Shown one piece after another: positions 24,647-37,112 of a DNA stretch of 64,000 bases. The number at the start of each line of letters is the position of its first letter. The stretch's first letter is position 1. Under the pieces are notes generated by a model that worked only from the letters and a program-made list of their open reading frames with translations, was not told the DNA's origin and ran no database searches. Source of the stretch: Quillaja saponaria (Eukaryota; Streptophyta; Magnoliopsida; Fabales; Quillajaceae); assembly GCA_029379385.1 (NCBI GenBank), contig CM055611.1, positions 7,378,001 through 7,442,000 on the forward strand. The letters run 5' to 3'. Both the position numbers and the translations under genes were made by a program.

Positions 24647-25785
24647 GATAGCCTTTCCTACAAAATTTCAAGCAGCTCCCCTCTTGTTCAGAATGAGCAG
24701 ATAGAATTGAAGACACGAAAGGAAGCAATAACTGCAACAGTAATATAAGCAGTACACCAAACGCCAATTGCCAACAAAAAATTCAGGATATCAGAGTAGG
24801 CCATAAACAGTACCCCGACGATAGAGACAGACAGAGAGACTCTGGGGAAGAAAACCTGAACAATTTACAAATATAAAAAGAAGCAAGAAATACATCAAAT
24901 TTTATACCCATTGATAGTTTTTTTTTTTTTTTTACTTTTTTTAACCAAAAACAAAAGATTAAACTTTTCATTCTTTTTCCCGTGAACCAAACGGAAAAAT
25001 TCTATCCACTCCAGTGCCCTTTTGTAACAAACTTTCCTTTCCCAAAAAGAAAAATGTTGAAATAAAAAAAAATTAAATAATTAAAAACAGAAATAACCGG
25101 TAAACTCAAAGATTCAATAATGGCGTACCAAACCAAATGCTTTAGCAAGACTTTACAGCGATGCAATCATGCAAAGATGGCCTCCATGGTCGATAAGGAA
25201 GAGTCGGTAGGCCGGGAGGGGTTTTGACTTCCACTGAAGTAAAAGGCTGTGCTTAACGAAAAAAAAGGATCCTCCCAAAATGTATTTAATGAAAAGACGA
25301 TTTTGCCCCGAAGAAGCTCAGGAAGAAAGTGTTAAATTACTGCTATGGTCCCTAAGATTACTATTATGTTTAATAATTAGGTCATCCATAATTCAATTGG
25401 TTTTAATCATGGGAGAATTATATATACTAGTCACATCATACCCTTTTATTAAGATATATATATATATATATATAGAGGTAATTATATATTAATTATTATT
25501 TTTAATTAGAAAGTAACTATTTAAACAAAATTATTCTGAATAAATGAATTTCTAATTAATTAATTTTTGAAAATTTTAATTTTTTGTGGATAGAAATAAA
25601 TTTTTATTTAGTCTTAGATTTTTAGATAAAAACTAAAATATATAAGGATTGAGAAGTTGCTGGAAGAAATTTGTTTAAATTAGTTTTCTTTTTAAAAATA
25701 TACTAAATTAACTAGCTTGTAATTTAAAGAGTAAAAAATTATGAAAATATTATTATAAGAAACTTTATAAATAATAAGTTTAATT
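24647..25785. other. Upstream region of the GPN3-like gene
   Basis: Contains the inferred 5' UTR intron (acceptor near 24657-24662) and probably a leader exon around 25130-25220, where composition is less AT-rich. Beyond 25280 is AT-rich spacer with a (TA)n run at 25453-25473. No coding sequence recognised. Confidence 0.4.
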
Positions 25786-28073
25786 ATATTTTTGGTCCCT
25801 ATAATTTAATTTTGAGTTCAATTTAGTCTATCTAGTTTTAAATGAGACAATTGGGTCCCTACCAAGTTTTATTTGTTACAATTAAGTTTTTGATGTCAAT
25901 TGCTCTTTAAATAAATACCCAAAAATCTGACGTGAATAAATTGTAAAGGACGAAAATCTTACCTAGACAAACGGTGTTCGACGTGGCAAATGGTTTTGTT
26001 CTTTCACCCACTCCCAAAATGACCCCATTCCCTTTGTCCCCCCCCCTTCCCCCCTTCCAAAACTTTTCCCTCTAATTCCTTTATCTCCCCCAAAATCCTA
26101 ACTTCTAAATCCTATTTGGTGTAGCCCTTGTTAAGGTTTCTAATTCCCATTGGCAGAGCGTATCGTTGAATTGTGCCTATTTTCTTTTGTTCTTGTTCCT
26201 GAGTAACCACGCAAAGCAAGGCTGAAGCAATAGAATCAAAAGAAGACAATGTCAGGTTAGAAGATCCTCAGCTACATATTCTCCTCGAAATCAATGTTAT
26301 TATCAAATATGAAAATAATTTTTCTTTACTTTTTGTATTTAAAATCTATCTTGCTTTTTTCCTTCGAATCTTTCAGCGTTAATGGTGGTTTTTATATGTA
26401 ATATGTTGGTTATCAGTGTGTGTTTTGTAGATCCGGATCTTGGGTCAGGGGTCTTAGTCGTGGGTCCTGGGTCTTAGGTGTTGGATACTGGTCTTGGGTC
26501 CTTGCACTATGCTAACATTATCTATATGCTACTATTTTGATGAAAAAGATGACGATGATAATAGCAAGCTCAATTTGCATCTGCATCATGGGGTCATTTT
26601 TACCAAGAGTCTGAAGATTCTGCAATGCAGTATGTGGATGGTGTTATTGAGGTATTTGTTTTCCATATAGATTACTGATCCTATGTTTCAATTGTAAACA
26701 TGGTTGAAATTTTTTTGTGTTACAATAGTTTTAAAAGTTTAAAGTGAAAAGCCCCTGGCATGTCATTGACACATGGTTTGATAGATTTTGAAAGTGATAA
26801 GGATGTCATAGAAATGGTTAATGTTGCTATGGTATGGGGTAATAAGGTTGCTGATATGTATGTTGAGCATATAATTGACACAACTGTTATAATAAAACCT
26901 GCTCCTCTTGTTCCAATTGATAACTTAGTTGAGGAGGAGAATATTAAGGGATATGGCAATGCTTGAAGAGGAGAATACTCATGGAGACAAAGGTGCTGAC
27001 AGTGATAGTGAGGAGTTTTATGGTAACTCTAACCACAGTGTGAGTGCTTGTAGGTTAAAAGATAGTGATAAAGATAGGGATGCTGATTACTTTGATCAAA
27101 ACATAGATGAAGATGTTGAGGCGTTAGGAAAATCAGGAAGTCTAATAATAGAAAACCAACTACAAAAAGGATTTGCAGAAGAAGGAAAAAATAGAAATGT
27201 GAGACATCATAACCTGCTTCACAACATTATGATATAAAAGATGAATACAATAGTGATGATTGTATCTCCGCCTGTATCTGACATTGAAGATGAAAGTGCA
27301 GAGAAAAAACTTAATAAATATAGGGTAGACGATATGAGTAAAGACTATGTATGGAGGGTAGGAGCTAATTTTACTAATTTAGTAGAGTTCAAATCTGCTA
27401 TATTAGAGTGATTTTACTTAATGAAAGGAACTCAAAGTTTATTAAGAATGATAAGATCATTGTAGGGTTGAATGTAGGGATAAGGACTATCCTTAGGTGG
27501 TTTTATGTAGTAAAGTGGGTGGGAAGAACACATTTGTAGTCAAAACTGTTGGTGAAAGACCATCATCATATTTAGTCTTTCACTAACCATTTTGCTAATA
27601 CCAAGAAAATGGCTGAAACAGTTATTGAAATGGTGAAAATGAACAAGAGGGTAAAGTTAGCTGAAATTAGGAATGGTGTGAAGGAAAGATATAATGTGGG
27701 AGTTTCAAGGACAATGGCTTACATAGCTAGACTGAAGGCTATTGATTTGATTCAAGGGACCCAGAGGCAACAATATTTCAAATTTTGGAGCTATTGTTCT
27801 GAATTAAGAAGGGTAAGTGCTGGGACCATACGCAAGTTAAAGTTGTAAAGACCACAACTTTATTTAAAACCTCACTTTGAGGGATGTATGTCTGCTTTGA
27901 AGCTTGCAAAATGGGATTTCTGGCTGGTTGTAGACCTATCATTGGTATTGATAGGTGCTATTTAAATGGTGAATTTGGTGGTCAATTATTGGTTGTTGTT
28001 GTAGTAGATCCAAATTACCAATACTACTATGACACCCCTTACAAAGTTATGACTGGCCGGAGGAATGGATAAC
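25786..28073 (+). pseudogene. Mutator-like (MuDR) transposase pseudogene with possible 5' terminal region
   Basis: Decayed MULE. Segment 25786-25980 (TTTGGTCCCTATAATTTAAT and related text) resembles a MULE terminal repeat. Coding remains appear in several frames: LHLHHG-like N-terminus near 26570, acidic low-complexity 26760-27235, RVDDMSKDYVWRVGANF near 27325, then a longer block 27600-27848 (MAETVIEMVKMNKRVKLAE onward, ending ELRRV) typical of the MuDR N-terminal DNA-binding region. The start of the catalytic core is at 27884-28070 (FEACKMGFLAGCRPIIGID, then YLNGEFGGQLL and VVDPN). Frames shift and stops intervene, so it is inactive. Homology ends about where the LTR at 28082 begins; the rest of the catalytic domain is missing and no 3' terminal repeat was found. 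Confidence 0.8.
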
Positions 28074-28081
28074 CAAATTTC

Positions 28082-31010
28082 TGTAACCCTGACTTTAAAA
28101 ACAAGAAACGAACACGATTCTTGACTAAACTAAAGAGTAAAAGTAAATTTTATAAAACATGAGTTAACTAAAGTAAATTTCTTTACTATAACTTATAATA
28201 ATTTATTAAAAATTTTGATAGAGGTTCATTGTAAAGTACAACATGCCTAGATAATATAAACACACATTTCTATTTTTATATAATAACAACCACAACAACA
28301 AAAACAATAAGAAGCTCTGCTCCATTTCTCATCACAATAACATATAACTAGACTGTTACATTACATAAGTCTAGACTCCCCATAGCTCTAGTGTGACTGC
28401 AAACTTTCACCATTTGACTTCAAAATTGAGATTCCGAAGAGTTACCTTGCTGCCAAACACTCGGCAAGTCCAGTATTAATAATTGTTGTCCAGTGAGATT
28501 CTGTTACTAAAAAAAATAAATTAACAAAGATAGGGATGAGTCATAGGAACTCCTTAAGTGAAAATGAATACTGAAAGGGTACAAGCATCACTCAACACAC
28601 GTATAAAATATATAATCAACTAATATCAATATATCATATATTCCAATTAACTAATGAGATTACACATATCCAATTGCAGAATTATAAAACTTAGCAACAT
28701 AGTTCAAGCAACACTCCGTATAATCCAATCAAAGCAATTAGAGTACATAAATCATATAAATCATACATAGCAAGCAAAGGGGGCAACTGAGTAACTCAGC
28801 CCAACACACCACCTCCCATCGGGCAATTTTATGCCTGCACACCAAATAGAATCAGAAATGGAATCATTGAAACTCTTTTTTGAATCCACCTACCGAGCTT
28901 AGCACTCAATTATTTAAAAAATAACACTTATAAGAAAAATCTTATATCAAAATATTAAATTAAAACATTCTAGGTGCACCTGGATTTCATTTTTTAAAAT
29001 AAAATCATTTTAGAAAAATTACTTTGTTGGTCTTTATCAACCACAAACAATTTGAAACATTAGACATAATCCACATAATTCAATCATAGCAATACAATTC
29101 TTATTCATCTCTATATAAAAATATATATATATACACACACACACACATAAATATATCAAACAATTAAATAAACTAGTCTAGCAACCAAGGGTAACAATTA
29201 ACTACTCATCAGTTTATAAATATTGTTCGTCACTTTCTCTTACGTTCATGTATATCATCAAGCCCACATAAAGGTCCAGAATTGAAATTCATAGTTTTAA
29301 AAATACTTAGTTCATAAACATTATTGTTATAATCTTTTAATTACTAAGCTTATATATCAACTTATATAGATTTCTTTATGAAAGTTTTCTATTAAGCCAT
29401 TAATTGTCAAGTAATATGAATTATACCTTATGTGTAAGGTTGATAATGAAGAAACATTTTAAATGTCTTGACAATGCATAAGGTAGAAAGAAACAATTAG
29501 AAAAGATAGAAAACACTAGTGAGTTAGAAATGTTGAAATTGTTCAAATATAGGGTTTGGACTAGTGTTCACTTTAACAATCATATCTTTCACTAGGAAAT
29601 TCTGAATCTAGTTTTGTAAAATTTATTAAATACTAGACACATGTAGCTTTATAATGGTATATCATTTGAAATTTTTAGATTTATATATCAATATAGTTTA
29701 TTCTTTGAAATTGTATTAAATTATGCAAAACCCAGGATTTTGGTAACTCTGACCCAACCTTAATTATTTGAATATAACATTCTCTAGGAAAAAGAAAATC
29801 TAATTCCGTTTGTTGGATTTATTAATTGACAAGTATATTTTTCTAGATAGGCATCATATGTACTTTTTTTATGTGTATATTAGTATAGTTAATTATTTAA
29901 AGTTTACTCCTTTTAGGCATTTCACTACCTCCTTGGATATATGTTTATTTTCACTTACATACTTAATCAAATTTAATAAAACCTAGTTGAAACATTAGCC
30001 TTAGGAAGTCATAAAGCTTTCTTATTTAGAAACTTTTTAGCCTTGAACTCATTTGATTCCTCACAAGAATAAACACAAGGCACTGCACAAATTCCTGGTT
30101 GTCAACCTTTAATTCCAATTATTATAGAATTCTCATACTTGAGATTTAAATTACGAAACTTTCCAATCTAGTATTTCAAGATATTAGGAACATTTTATCT
30201 TTATAACTCTTCTCCTAATTCATCCTTTAAGACTCCTAATCTTAAATACTTCAAAACAGGTATAGTCAGGACCCAAAAATCATAGCCATGATTTCTAATA
30301 CCTCCAAAATACACACAAAGAATTAAAACCTACACCACTCTAGGTTTTCTCTTTAGCATGTTAAGAACAACTTTTATTTGGAGGTCCTAGGCTAATTTAG
30401 ACTATAACCTATGATAAAGTCTTCTGAACTGATTGAAGCTTACTAAAAATCCTACATGGACCTGGCTACAGTCTAGTAGCTCTTAACTCAACTCAACTTA
30501 ATTAAGCCTTAAATCCTAAACTAGTTAGGGTCGGCTTACAATCCAGCAGCTCTATCGAAAAATATACTTAGAACCAAGTTAGGAAATTTCGCAAACAACA
30601 CGTCAAGACCTTAACTACATTTTATCTTTCGAACTCTTAATTTAATTATGTCCCAAAAAACACTCAAAATACGGATTTTTTCTAACTCATCAACTTTGCC
30701 ATGCACCCCTTCAAAAACTATTTTATCAAATAACTAATATGCATAAACTCATCTTAATTCATATAGTTAAATATATGAATTAAAGTTAAATATTCTAAAT
30801 CATTCAAGAACTTAAATTTCATATTTATCCCCTTTTGTTGTAACTTAACCACTTTACCATTACTTAAGTTTTAACCACCCACTTTCAATCACCCCAACTT
30901 AAATCATCTACCACATTTTTAACACACAATTAAGGAAAGAAAATAACCTTTCAAAAGAACAAAGAGGTTACTTGAATTTGGAGCTACCCACATACTGATT
31001 GGCCAAGCTA
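28082..31010 (-). repeat. 3' LTR of a Ty3-type retrotransposon, distal part (split by chloroplast DNA)
   Basis: The plus-strand end TGTAACCCTGAC at 28082 is an imperfect inverted match to TGTCATAACCCGA read on the minus strand from 36402, giving TG...CA ends. There is no coding. On the minus strand the stretch 28280-28810 resembles the R-U5 part of long plant gypsy LTRs. A (TA)n(CA)n tract lies near 29119-29148. Assignment of 28082-31010 and 35455-36402 to one LTR of about 3.9 kb is inferred from ends, strand and the chloroplast DNA between them. Confidence 0.5.
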
Positions 31011-31462
<452 letters not shown>

Positions 31463-32272
31463 TCCAGTAGTTACCCTTCGTTCTCTTAATTGAATTGCAA
31501 TTAAACTCAACCCAATCTTTTACTAAAAGGATTAAGCCGAATACAATACAAAGATACTATTGTATGCATATATATATACATATATATTTATATATTTTTA
31601 AGTTTCTATTTTAATAGATACATATTTATCTAGATATACAAGATCTTAAATACAAAATCTAAGACGAAACAACTTAAACATCTCTATGTCTATTGTTGTG
31701 TTGGATCCACAATTAATCCTATAGATCCTTAGGATTGGTGTATTCTTTTCTATCCCGTCGTAGTTTCGGATCAATCCATGATCCAAATATCACAACGTTT
31801 TTTACCTATCTTGTATATTGCCCTTTTCGTTCCGTGTTGGAATATAAACTTATTAGTAAACGAGATTTTACGAAAAAAGGTTCTTCAGATTCATAGTAAA
31901 GAACAACTATTTCTTTTTTCGATGTGAATTTGACACAACATAGGGGAAACGACTATTTAAAATTTAAATAAAATTTATTATTTATTAATTATAATTATTT
32001 TATTAATTATCATTATTTCATTAATTATAATTATATAGAATTGAAAAAAAAATGGAAAAAAGAGTTCCAGCACATATAGTGAAATGATACTCCAGGTTCT
32101 CACAAAACAAAAAAGAATAATCTTTTTTTTTTCAATACCCACTTGTTATTGTTATAATAATCCTAGTGATTGAATTTATATGCTTATTTTGATAGGAAAT
32201 ATGCAAATGATTTTTCATCAAATGACTATTCATCTTATTGTATTTTCATGTAAATAGGGGCAAGAAAGCTCT
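31463..32272 (+). other. rbcL-accD spacer of plastid origin
   Basis: Intergenic stretch in the expected place between rbcL and accD. AT-rich with TA and poly-A runs, as in plastid spacers. No gene seen. Confidence 0.7.
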
Positions 32273-33783
32273 ATGCAAAAATGGTGGTTCAATTCGATGT
32301 TGTCTAACGGGGAGTTAAAATATAGGTGTGGGCAAAGTAAATCAATGGATAGTTTTGGTCCTATTGAAAATACCAATGTAAGTGAAGACCCGATTATAAC
32401 TGATATGGATAAAAACATTCATAGTTGGAGTGATACTGACAATTCTAGTTATAGTAATGTTGATCATTTAATCAGTGTCAAGGACATTCGAAATTTCATA
32501 TCTGATGATACTTTTTTAGTTAGGGATAGTAATAGGGACAATTATTCCATATATTTTGATATTGAAAATCAAAATTTTGAGATTGACAACGATCATTCTT
32601 TTCTAAGTGAACCAGAAAGTTTTTTTTTTTTTTTTTATTTTATTTTTATAATTATAGGAATTCTAGTTATCTGAATAATGTATCTAAGAGTGACGACCCC
32701 CACTATGATCATTAAATGTATGATACTAAATATAGTTGGAATAATCACATTAATACTAGTGTTGACAGCTATCTTCGTTCTCAAATCAGTATTGATCGTT
32801 ACATTTTAAGTGAGAGTAACAAATACAATGACAGTTACATTTATAGTTACATTTGTGGCGAAGGGGGAAATCGTAGTGAAAGCAAGAGTTCTAGTATAAT
32901 AACTAACATAAATGATACAAACAATAGTGATTTAACTATAAGGGAAAGCTCTACTGATATAAATGAAACTAAAAAATACAAGCATTTGTGGGTTCAATGT
33001 GAAATTTGTTATGGATTAAATTATAAGAAATTTTTGAAGTTAAAAATGAATATTTGTGAACACTATGGATATCATTTGAAAATGAGCAGTTCATATATAA
33101 TCAAACTTTTGATTGATCCAAGTACTTGGAATCCTATGAATGAAGACATGGTCTTTCTGGATCCCATTGAATTTCATTCGAAGGAGGAACCTTATAAAGA
33201 TCGTATTGATTCTTATCAAAGAAAGACAGGATTAACTGAGATTGTCCAAACAGGCACAGGTAAATTAAATGGTATTCCCGTAGCAATTGGAGTTATGGAT
33301 TTTCAGTTTATGGGAGGAAGTATGGGGTCCATAGTAGGTGAGAAAATAACCCATTTGATCGAATATGCTACCAATCAATTTTTACCTCTTATTTTAGTTT
33401 ATGCTTCCAGAGGAGCACGCATGCAAGAAGGAAGTTTGAGCTTGATGCAAATGGCTAAAATATCTTCCGCTTTATATGATTATCAATTAAATAAAAAGTT
33501 ATTCTATGTATCAATCCTTACATCTCCTACTACTGGTGAGGTAACAGTTAGTTTTGGTATGTTGGGGGATATCATTATTGCAGAACCCAATGCGTACATT
33601 GCATTTGCTGGAAAAAGAGTAATTGAACAAACATTGAATAAGATAGTGCCTGAAGGTTCACAAGTGGCTGAATATTTATTCCATAAAGGCTTATTCGATC
33701 CAATCGTACCGCGTAATCCTTTAAAGGGCGTTCTGGGTGAGTTATTTCAGCTCCATGCTTTCTTTCCCTTGACTCAAAATTAA
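32273..33783 (+). pseudogene. accD: accD, plastid acetyl-CoA carboxylase beta subunit (NUPT pseudogene)
   Basis: Nearly full-length accD. The start [18 protein letters not shown] is family-like, but a run of about 18 T at 32619-32636 shifts the frame, and a TAA at 32713-32715 interrupts the resumed frame just before [10 protein letters not shown]. From 32716 the carboxyltransferase part is open to the TAA at 33783. Key residues have decayed: the zinc finger has CEIC but then CEHY where CEQC is usual, and the CASGGARMQEG segment reads [11 protein letters not shown]. The active chloroplast protein supplies malonyl-CoA for fatty acid synthesis; this nuclear copy cannot do so. Confidence 0.93.
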
Positions 33784-34540
33784 ATCAAGTAGAGCCTTAA
33801 TTTATTTCAATTATTTTTTTTTTTTGTGACGAACGAGTAGTTATTTAGTTTATAGGAATCAAAGTCAAAATCCAATGAATGCATTTATCTCTGATAACAT
33901 AAGATTTCACTCAGAAAGAATCATGCAGATATTATTTTTTTTTACCGATATTCCCGTTTAGTAATCAAGAAACCTAAAAAAAAAAAAAAAAAAATGCGAA
34001 TTCCTTCTTTCGGGAAATTGGGCAAGAGGAATAAAGAGGATTTCATCTTTCCTTCTTGTATTTTTATATATAATTCAAATCTATAAAATATAGGTATAGA
34101 GTCTTGCATTTTTATATATCTCCCGAGAATCCCTATTTTTACTAAAAATCCTTGTTATTGGCTCGGATAATAACTAATTTTGCAGGAACTTGTAAGAAAC
34201 TCTTTCTTTCTTTTTATTCAATTTTTTTGAAATTCAAAAATGGAAATTAAATTATAAGACAAGAACAAGGTAATAAGATAATAAAAAAAAGAATAGTAAG
34301 AATATAAAAAAAAAATGGATTATCATATATATTTCATGTAGAAATAGAAAGATAAATAAATCCATTATTTAATTCTGCATTCCTTGTACTTATTATATAT
34401 ATTCTCACTTAAATATACTTAGTATAATTATATACGAATTCTACTGATTATAAAATATCCTTATAACAATATAACAATAATAGATAAAAATATTACAATA
34501 AAAAAAGAAGGTGTAAATATTAAATCGAGGTACTCATTCT
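33784..34540 (+). other. accD-psaI spacer of plastid origin
   Basis: AT-rich spacer with poly-A/T runs in the expected place between accD and psaI. No gene seen. Confidence 0.7.
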
Positions 34541-34654
34541 ATGACAACTCTCAGAAACTTAACTTCTATTTTTGTGCCTTTAGTGGGCCAAGTATTTCTA
34601 GCACTTGCAATGACTTCTTTATTTCTTTATGTTCAAAAAAACAAGATTTTTTAG
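34541..34654 (+). pseudogene. psaI: psaI (photosystem I subunit VIII), open reading frame intact, NUPT copy
   Basis: 37 codons, ATG to TAG, starting [16 protein letters not shown] and ending [12 protein letters not shown]. It matches the single-helix photosystem I subunit VIII in length and text, with some substitutions. It is the only plastid gene in the insert with an undamaged frame, probably because it is short. It has no plastid-targeting sequence, so function from the nucleus is unlikely; I class it with the other copies. Confidence 0.85.
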
Positions 34655-34847
34655 ATACGGTAGGAACAAATCTCATCTATTTTTTTTATTTTTTTTTGCC
34701 AGATCTATAAGCAATTCTATGAATTACTCCTAAAGGTTCACATCAAAATAGTGCTAGTTGATGAGAGTTACTTCGGAAACAAAAAAAGTAAAGTCAAATT
34801 CATTTGTTTTATTCTCCCAATTCCAATAAAATGCAACTGGATCTAGT

Positions 34848-35404
34848 ATGAGTTGGCGATCAGAACATATATGGATAGAACTTATAGCGGGGTCTCAAAA
34901 AACAAGTAATTTCTGTTGGGCCCTTATTCTTTTTTTAGGCTCATTAGGGTTCTTATTTGGTTGGAACTTCCAGTTATCTTGGTAAGAATTTGATATCTTT
35001 ATTTCCGTCTCAGCAAATCATTTTTTTTTCCACAAAGGATCGTGATGTCTTTCTATGGGATTGCAGGTCTCTTTATTAGCTCCTATTTGTGGTGCACAAT
35101 TTCGTGGAATGTAGGTAGTGGTTATGATTGATTTGATAGAAAAGAGGGAATAGTGTATATTTTTCGTTAGGGATTTCCTGGAAAAAATCATCGCATTTTC
35201 CTACGATTCCTGATGAAAGACATTAAGTCTATCAGAATAGAAGTTAAAGACTGTATTTATACTCGCCGTGTCCTTTATATAGAAATCAAAGGATAGGGTG
35301 CCATTCCCTTGACTCGTACTGATGATAATTTGACTCCACGAGAAATTGAACAAAAAGCTGCCGAATTGGCCTATTTCTTGCGTGTACCAATTAAAGTATT
35401 TTGA
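34848..35404 (+). pseudogene. ycf4: ycf4 (photosystem I assembly), NUPT pseudogene
   Basis: Begins [18 protein letters not shown] and keeps [14 protein letters not shown], after which a frameshift leads to a stop in the first transmembrane region. Later family segments (for example [19 protein letters not shown]) are recognisable in shifted frames up to TGA 35402-35404. Ycf4 helps assemble photosystem I in thylakoids; this copy is dead. Plastid similarity ends within about 50 bp after it, before cemA. Confidence 0.9.
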
Positions 35405-35454
35405 AAAAAAAAAATGAACTGAAGAATGAATGCTTTCTTTAAAAAACGAAAAAA

Positions 35455-36402
35455 ACCACGTCTGTAGCTAGAGGAAGAGAAAAACCACAACTGATCTCCC
35501 ATAAGGATGGAGAAACTTAATTCTCACCCAAAGAAGGAATGCTGTCATTGGTGGTGGTGCCACTTGCTTTCAAAACTTAGCCAACCACTCCAAGAAAACC
35601 AGTAGTAACTGAAGGCAAGAAGAAGAGGATACAAGTTAAATGCAGTTGCAAAGGAGAAGGGTTGCACAGTACAAGCCAAACTCTCCCTCAAATCAAAACG
35701 AAGGCAATGAAACCAAGGAGGTGCAGCCAGCTAAGGAACTACACGGGCAAAGCAAGGAGACTTACGGCTAAACAAGACTAATCTCCTCTTGGCAGCAATT
35801 GAAACATCCCACGTTGGCTGCCACAACTCTTATTTAAAACACACCCTGACCCACGACCAAAGAAAAAAGAAGGAAATCAATCAACAAACAAGAAAGGAGG
35901 AGAAGGCTCTCATGGCTAAGCAAGAGGAGACAAAGCAGAGGAGAAAAGTCTAGAACCATCAAGAACATGGTGACCATGTTGGCTGAAGGAAAAAGAAAGG
36001 TAAAAAAATAAGAAAAGAAAAGTACATAAAAGTAAAAGTTAAGATCAACATTTTAAATTTGTGGTGGAGGTTGATTCCTTGATTTGTATGTGTTTATTTA
36101 TATATTTATATATATATATATGTGTGTTTCACTTAAAAAATATATTTCACCACATCAAGTCAAGTTCTAAATCAACCAAGCTTTTAATTTAATTGTACAC
36201 ATTTACATAATTTATTTACTTCAAATACCTGCATTTATTTTTACGATCATGAGTTATGAAAAATTGTTCAAATTCATATTTTAATATCAAGATTTTACCA
36301 TATTCAATTACACTAGTTGCTTATTTAATTTGTCTATTTTTCTATAACTAGAACTTACATATTATGTTTAAAACTCGATTTTTACGATATCGGGTTATGA
36401 CA
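35455..36402 (-). repeat. 3' LTR of a Ty3-type retrotransposon, proximal part
   Basis: On the minus strand the LTR begins TGTCATAACCCGATATCG at 36402, directly after a polypurine tract. TA-rich sequence at 36100-36124 could be the LTR TATA box. Downstream, 35460-35960 is less AT-rich, with no open frame of note. It continues on the other side of the plastid insert at 31010-28082. Confidence 0.55.
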
Positions 36403-36420
36403 ATCTCCCCCTCCCCTTTC
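36403..36420 (-). other. Polypurine tract
   Basis: On the minus strand reads GAAAGGGGAGGGGGAGAT immediately before the LTR start TGTCATAACC, the layout of a plus-strand primer at the 3' end of an LTR retrotransposon. It fixes the element's orientation as minus. Little internal sequence survives to its right. Confidence 0.7.
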
Positions 36421-37080
36421 TTAAATGAAATTCATCCTAAATTTCAACAAAAAGGATTCGGATAAATCGCTTCCCAAATTGGATGTAGATATTATTGTTT
36501 TATGGCAACTTTGGTTTCCTACGTAGTTTCTTGTTTCTTATAATACTACTAAATAATTGTCATCAAATAAAGTTTACGAACTTGTCTATTTATACTAATT
36601 ATTAATTATTTTTCACTCGTTAAGTTTCTATCCACATTACTTCCTAGATTCGTAACACATGAAACTTTTCTAGTACAAGATGTAACTAATATAAATTAAA
36701 TAAGCCATGATTAAATTAATCGTGTACCTTAAATAGTCAAAATTAAATTACCAGAAATTTTAATCTGATTCCCATGGAAACGAAGTCAGCCTCATAGTAA
36801 CACTGAACTTAATATTTTCATCACGATACTTTACCACGCTTCCGTTGTGCCATTATGCTAATTGAACACCTAAACTCCAATCCACATTCAGAATCATATC
36901 ATATTCCTTATTTAAAATACAAATTGACAAACTAAATCGGATAATTACATGAGTAAAATAAATTAGCTTCTATTTACTTTCAGTTTTGAACTAAAATTTT
37001 TTTTTATTAACAATAATTGAAATTTTTGTCAATATCTATGGATTTCTTAATTTTTTTGTATTTCCTCTAAAGAATACATA

Positions 37081-37112
<32 letters not shown>

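Noticed and set aside
24495..24767. Short open frame over GPN3 exon 1 on the minus strand
   Set aside because: It is another frame of the same strand around the true 45-bp first coding exon; splice phase shows the GPN3 reading.
32716..33783. Long open frame as a functional nuclear accD
   Set aside because: It is the 3' part of a plastid-derived copy, lacks a transit peptide, is preceded by a frameshift and stop, and has lost zinc-finger and catalytic-loop residues.
37081..37106. (TA)n tracts as regulatory or origin elements
   Set aside because: Ordinary plant microsatellites; no supporting context.
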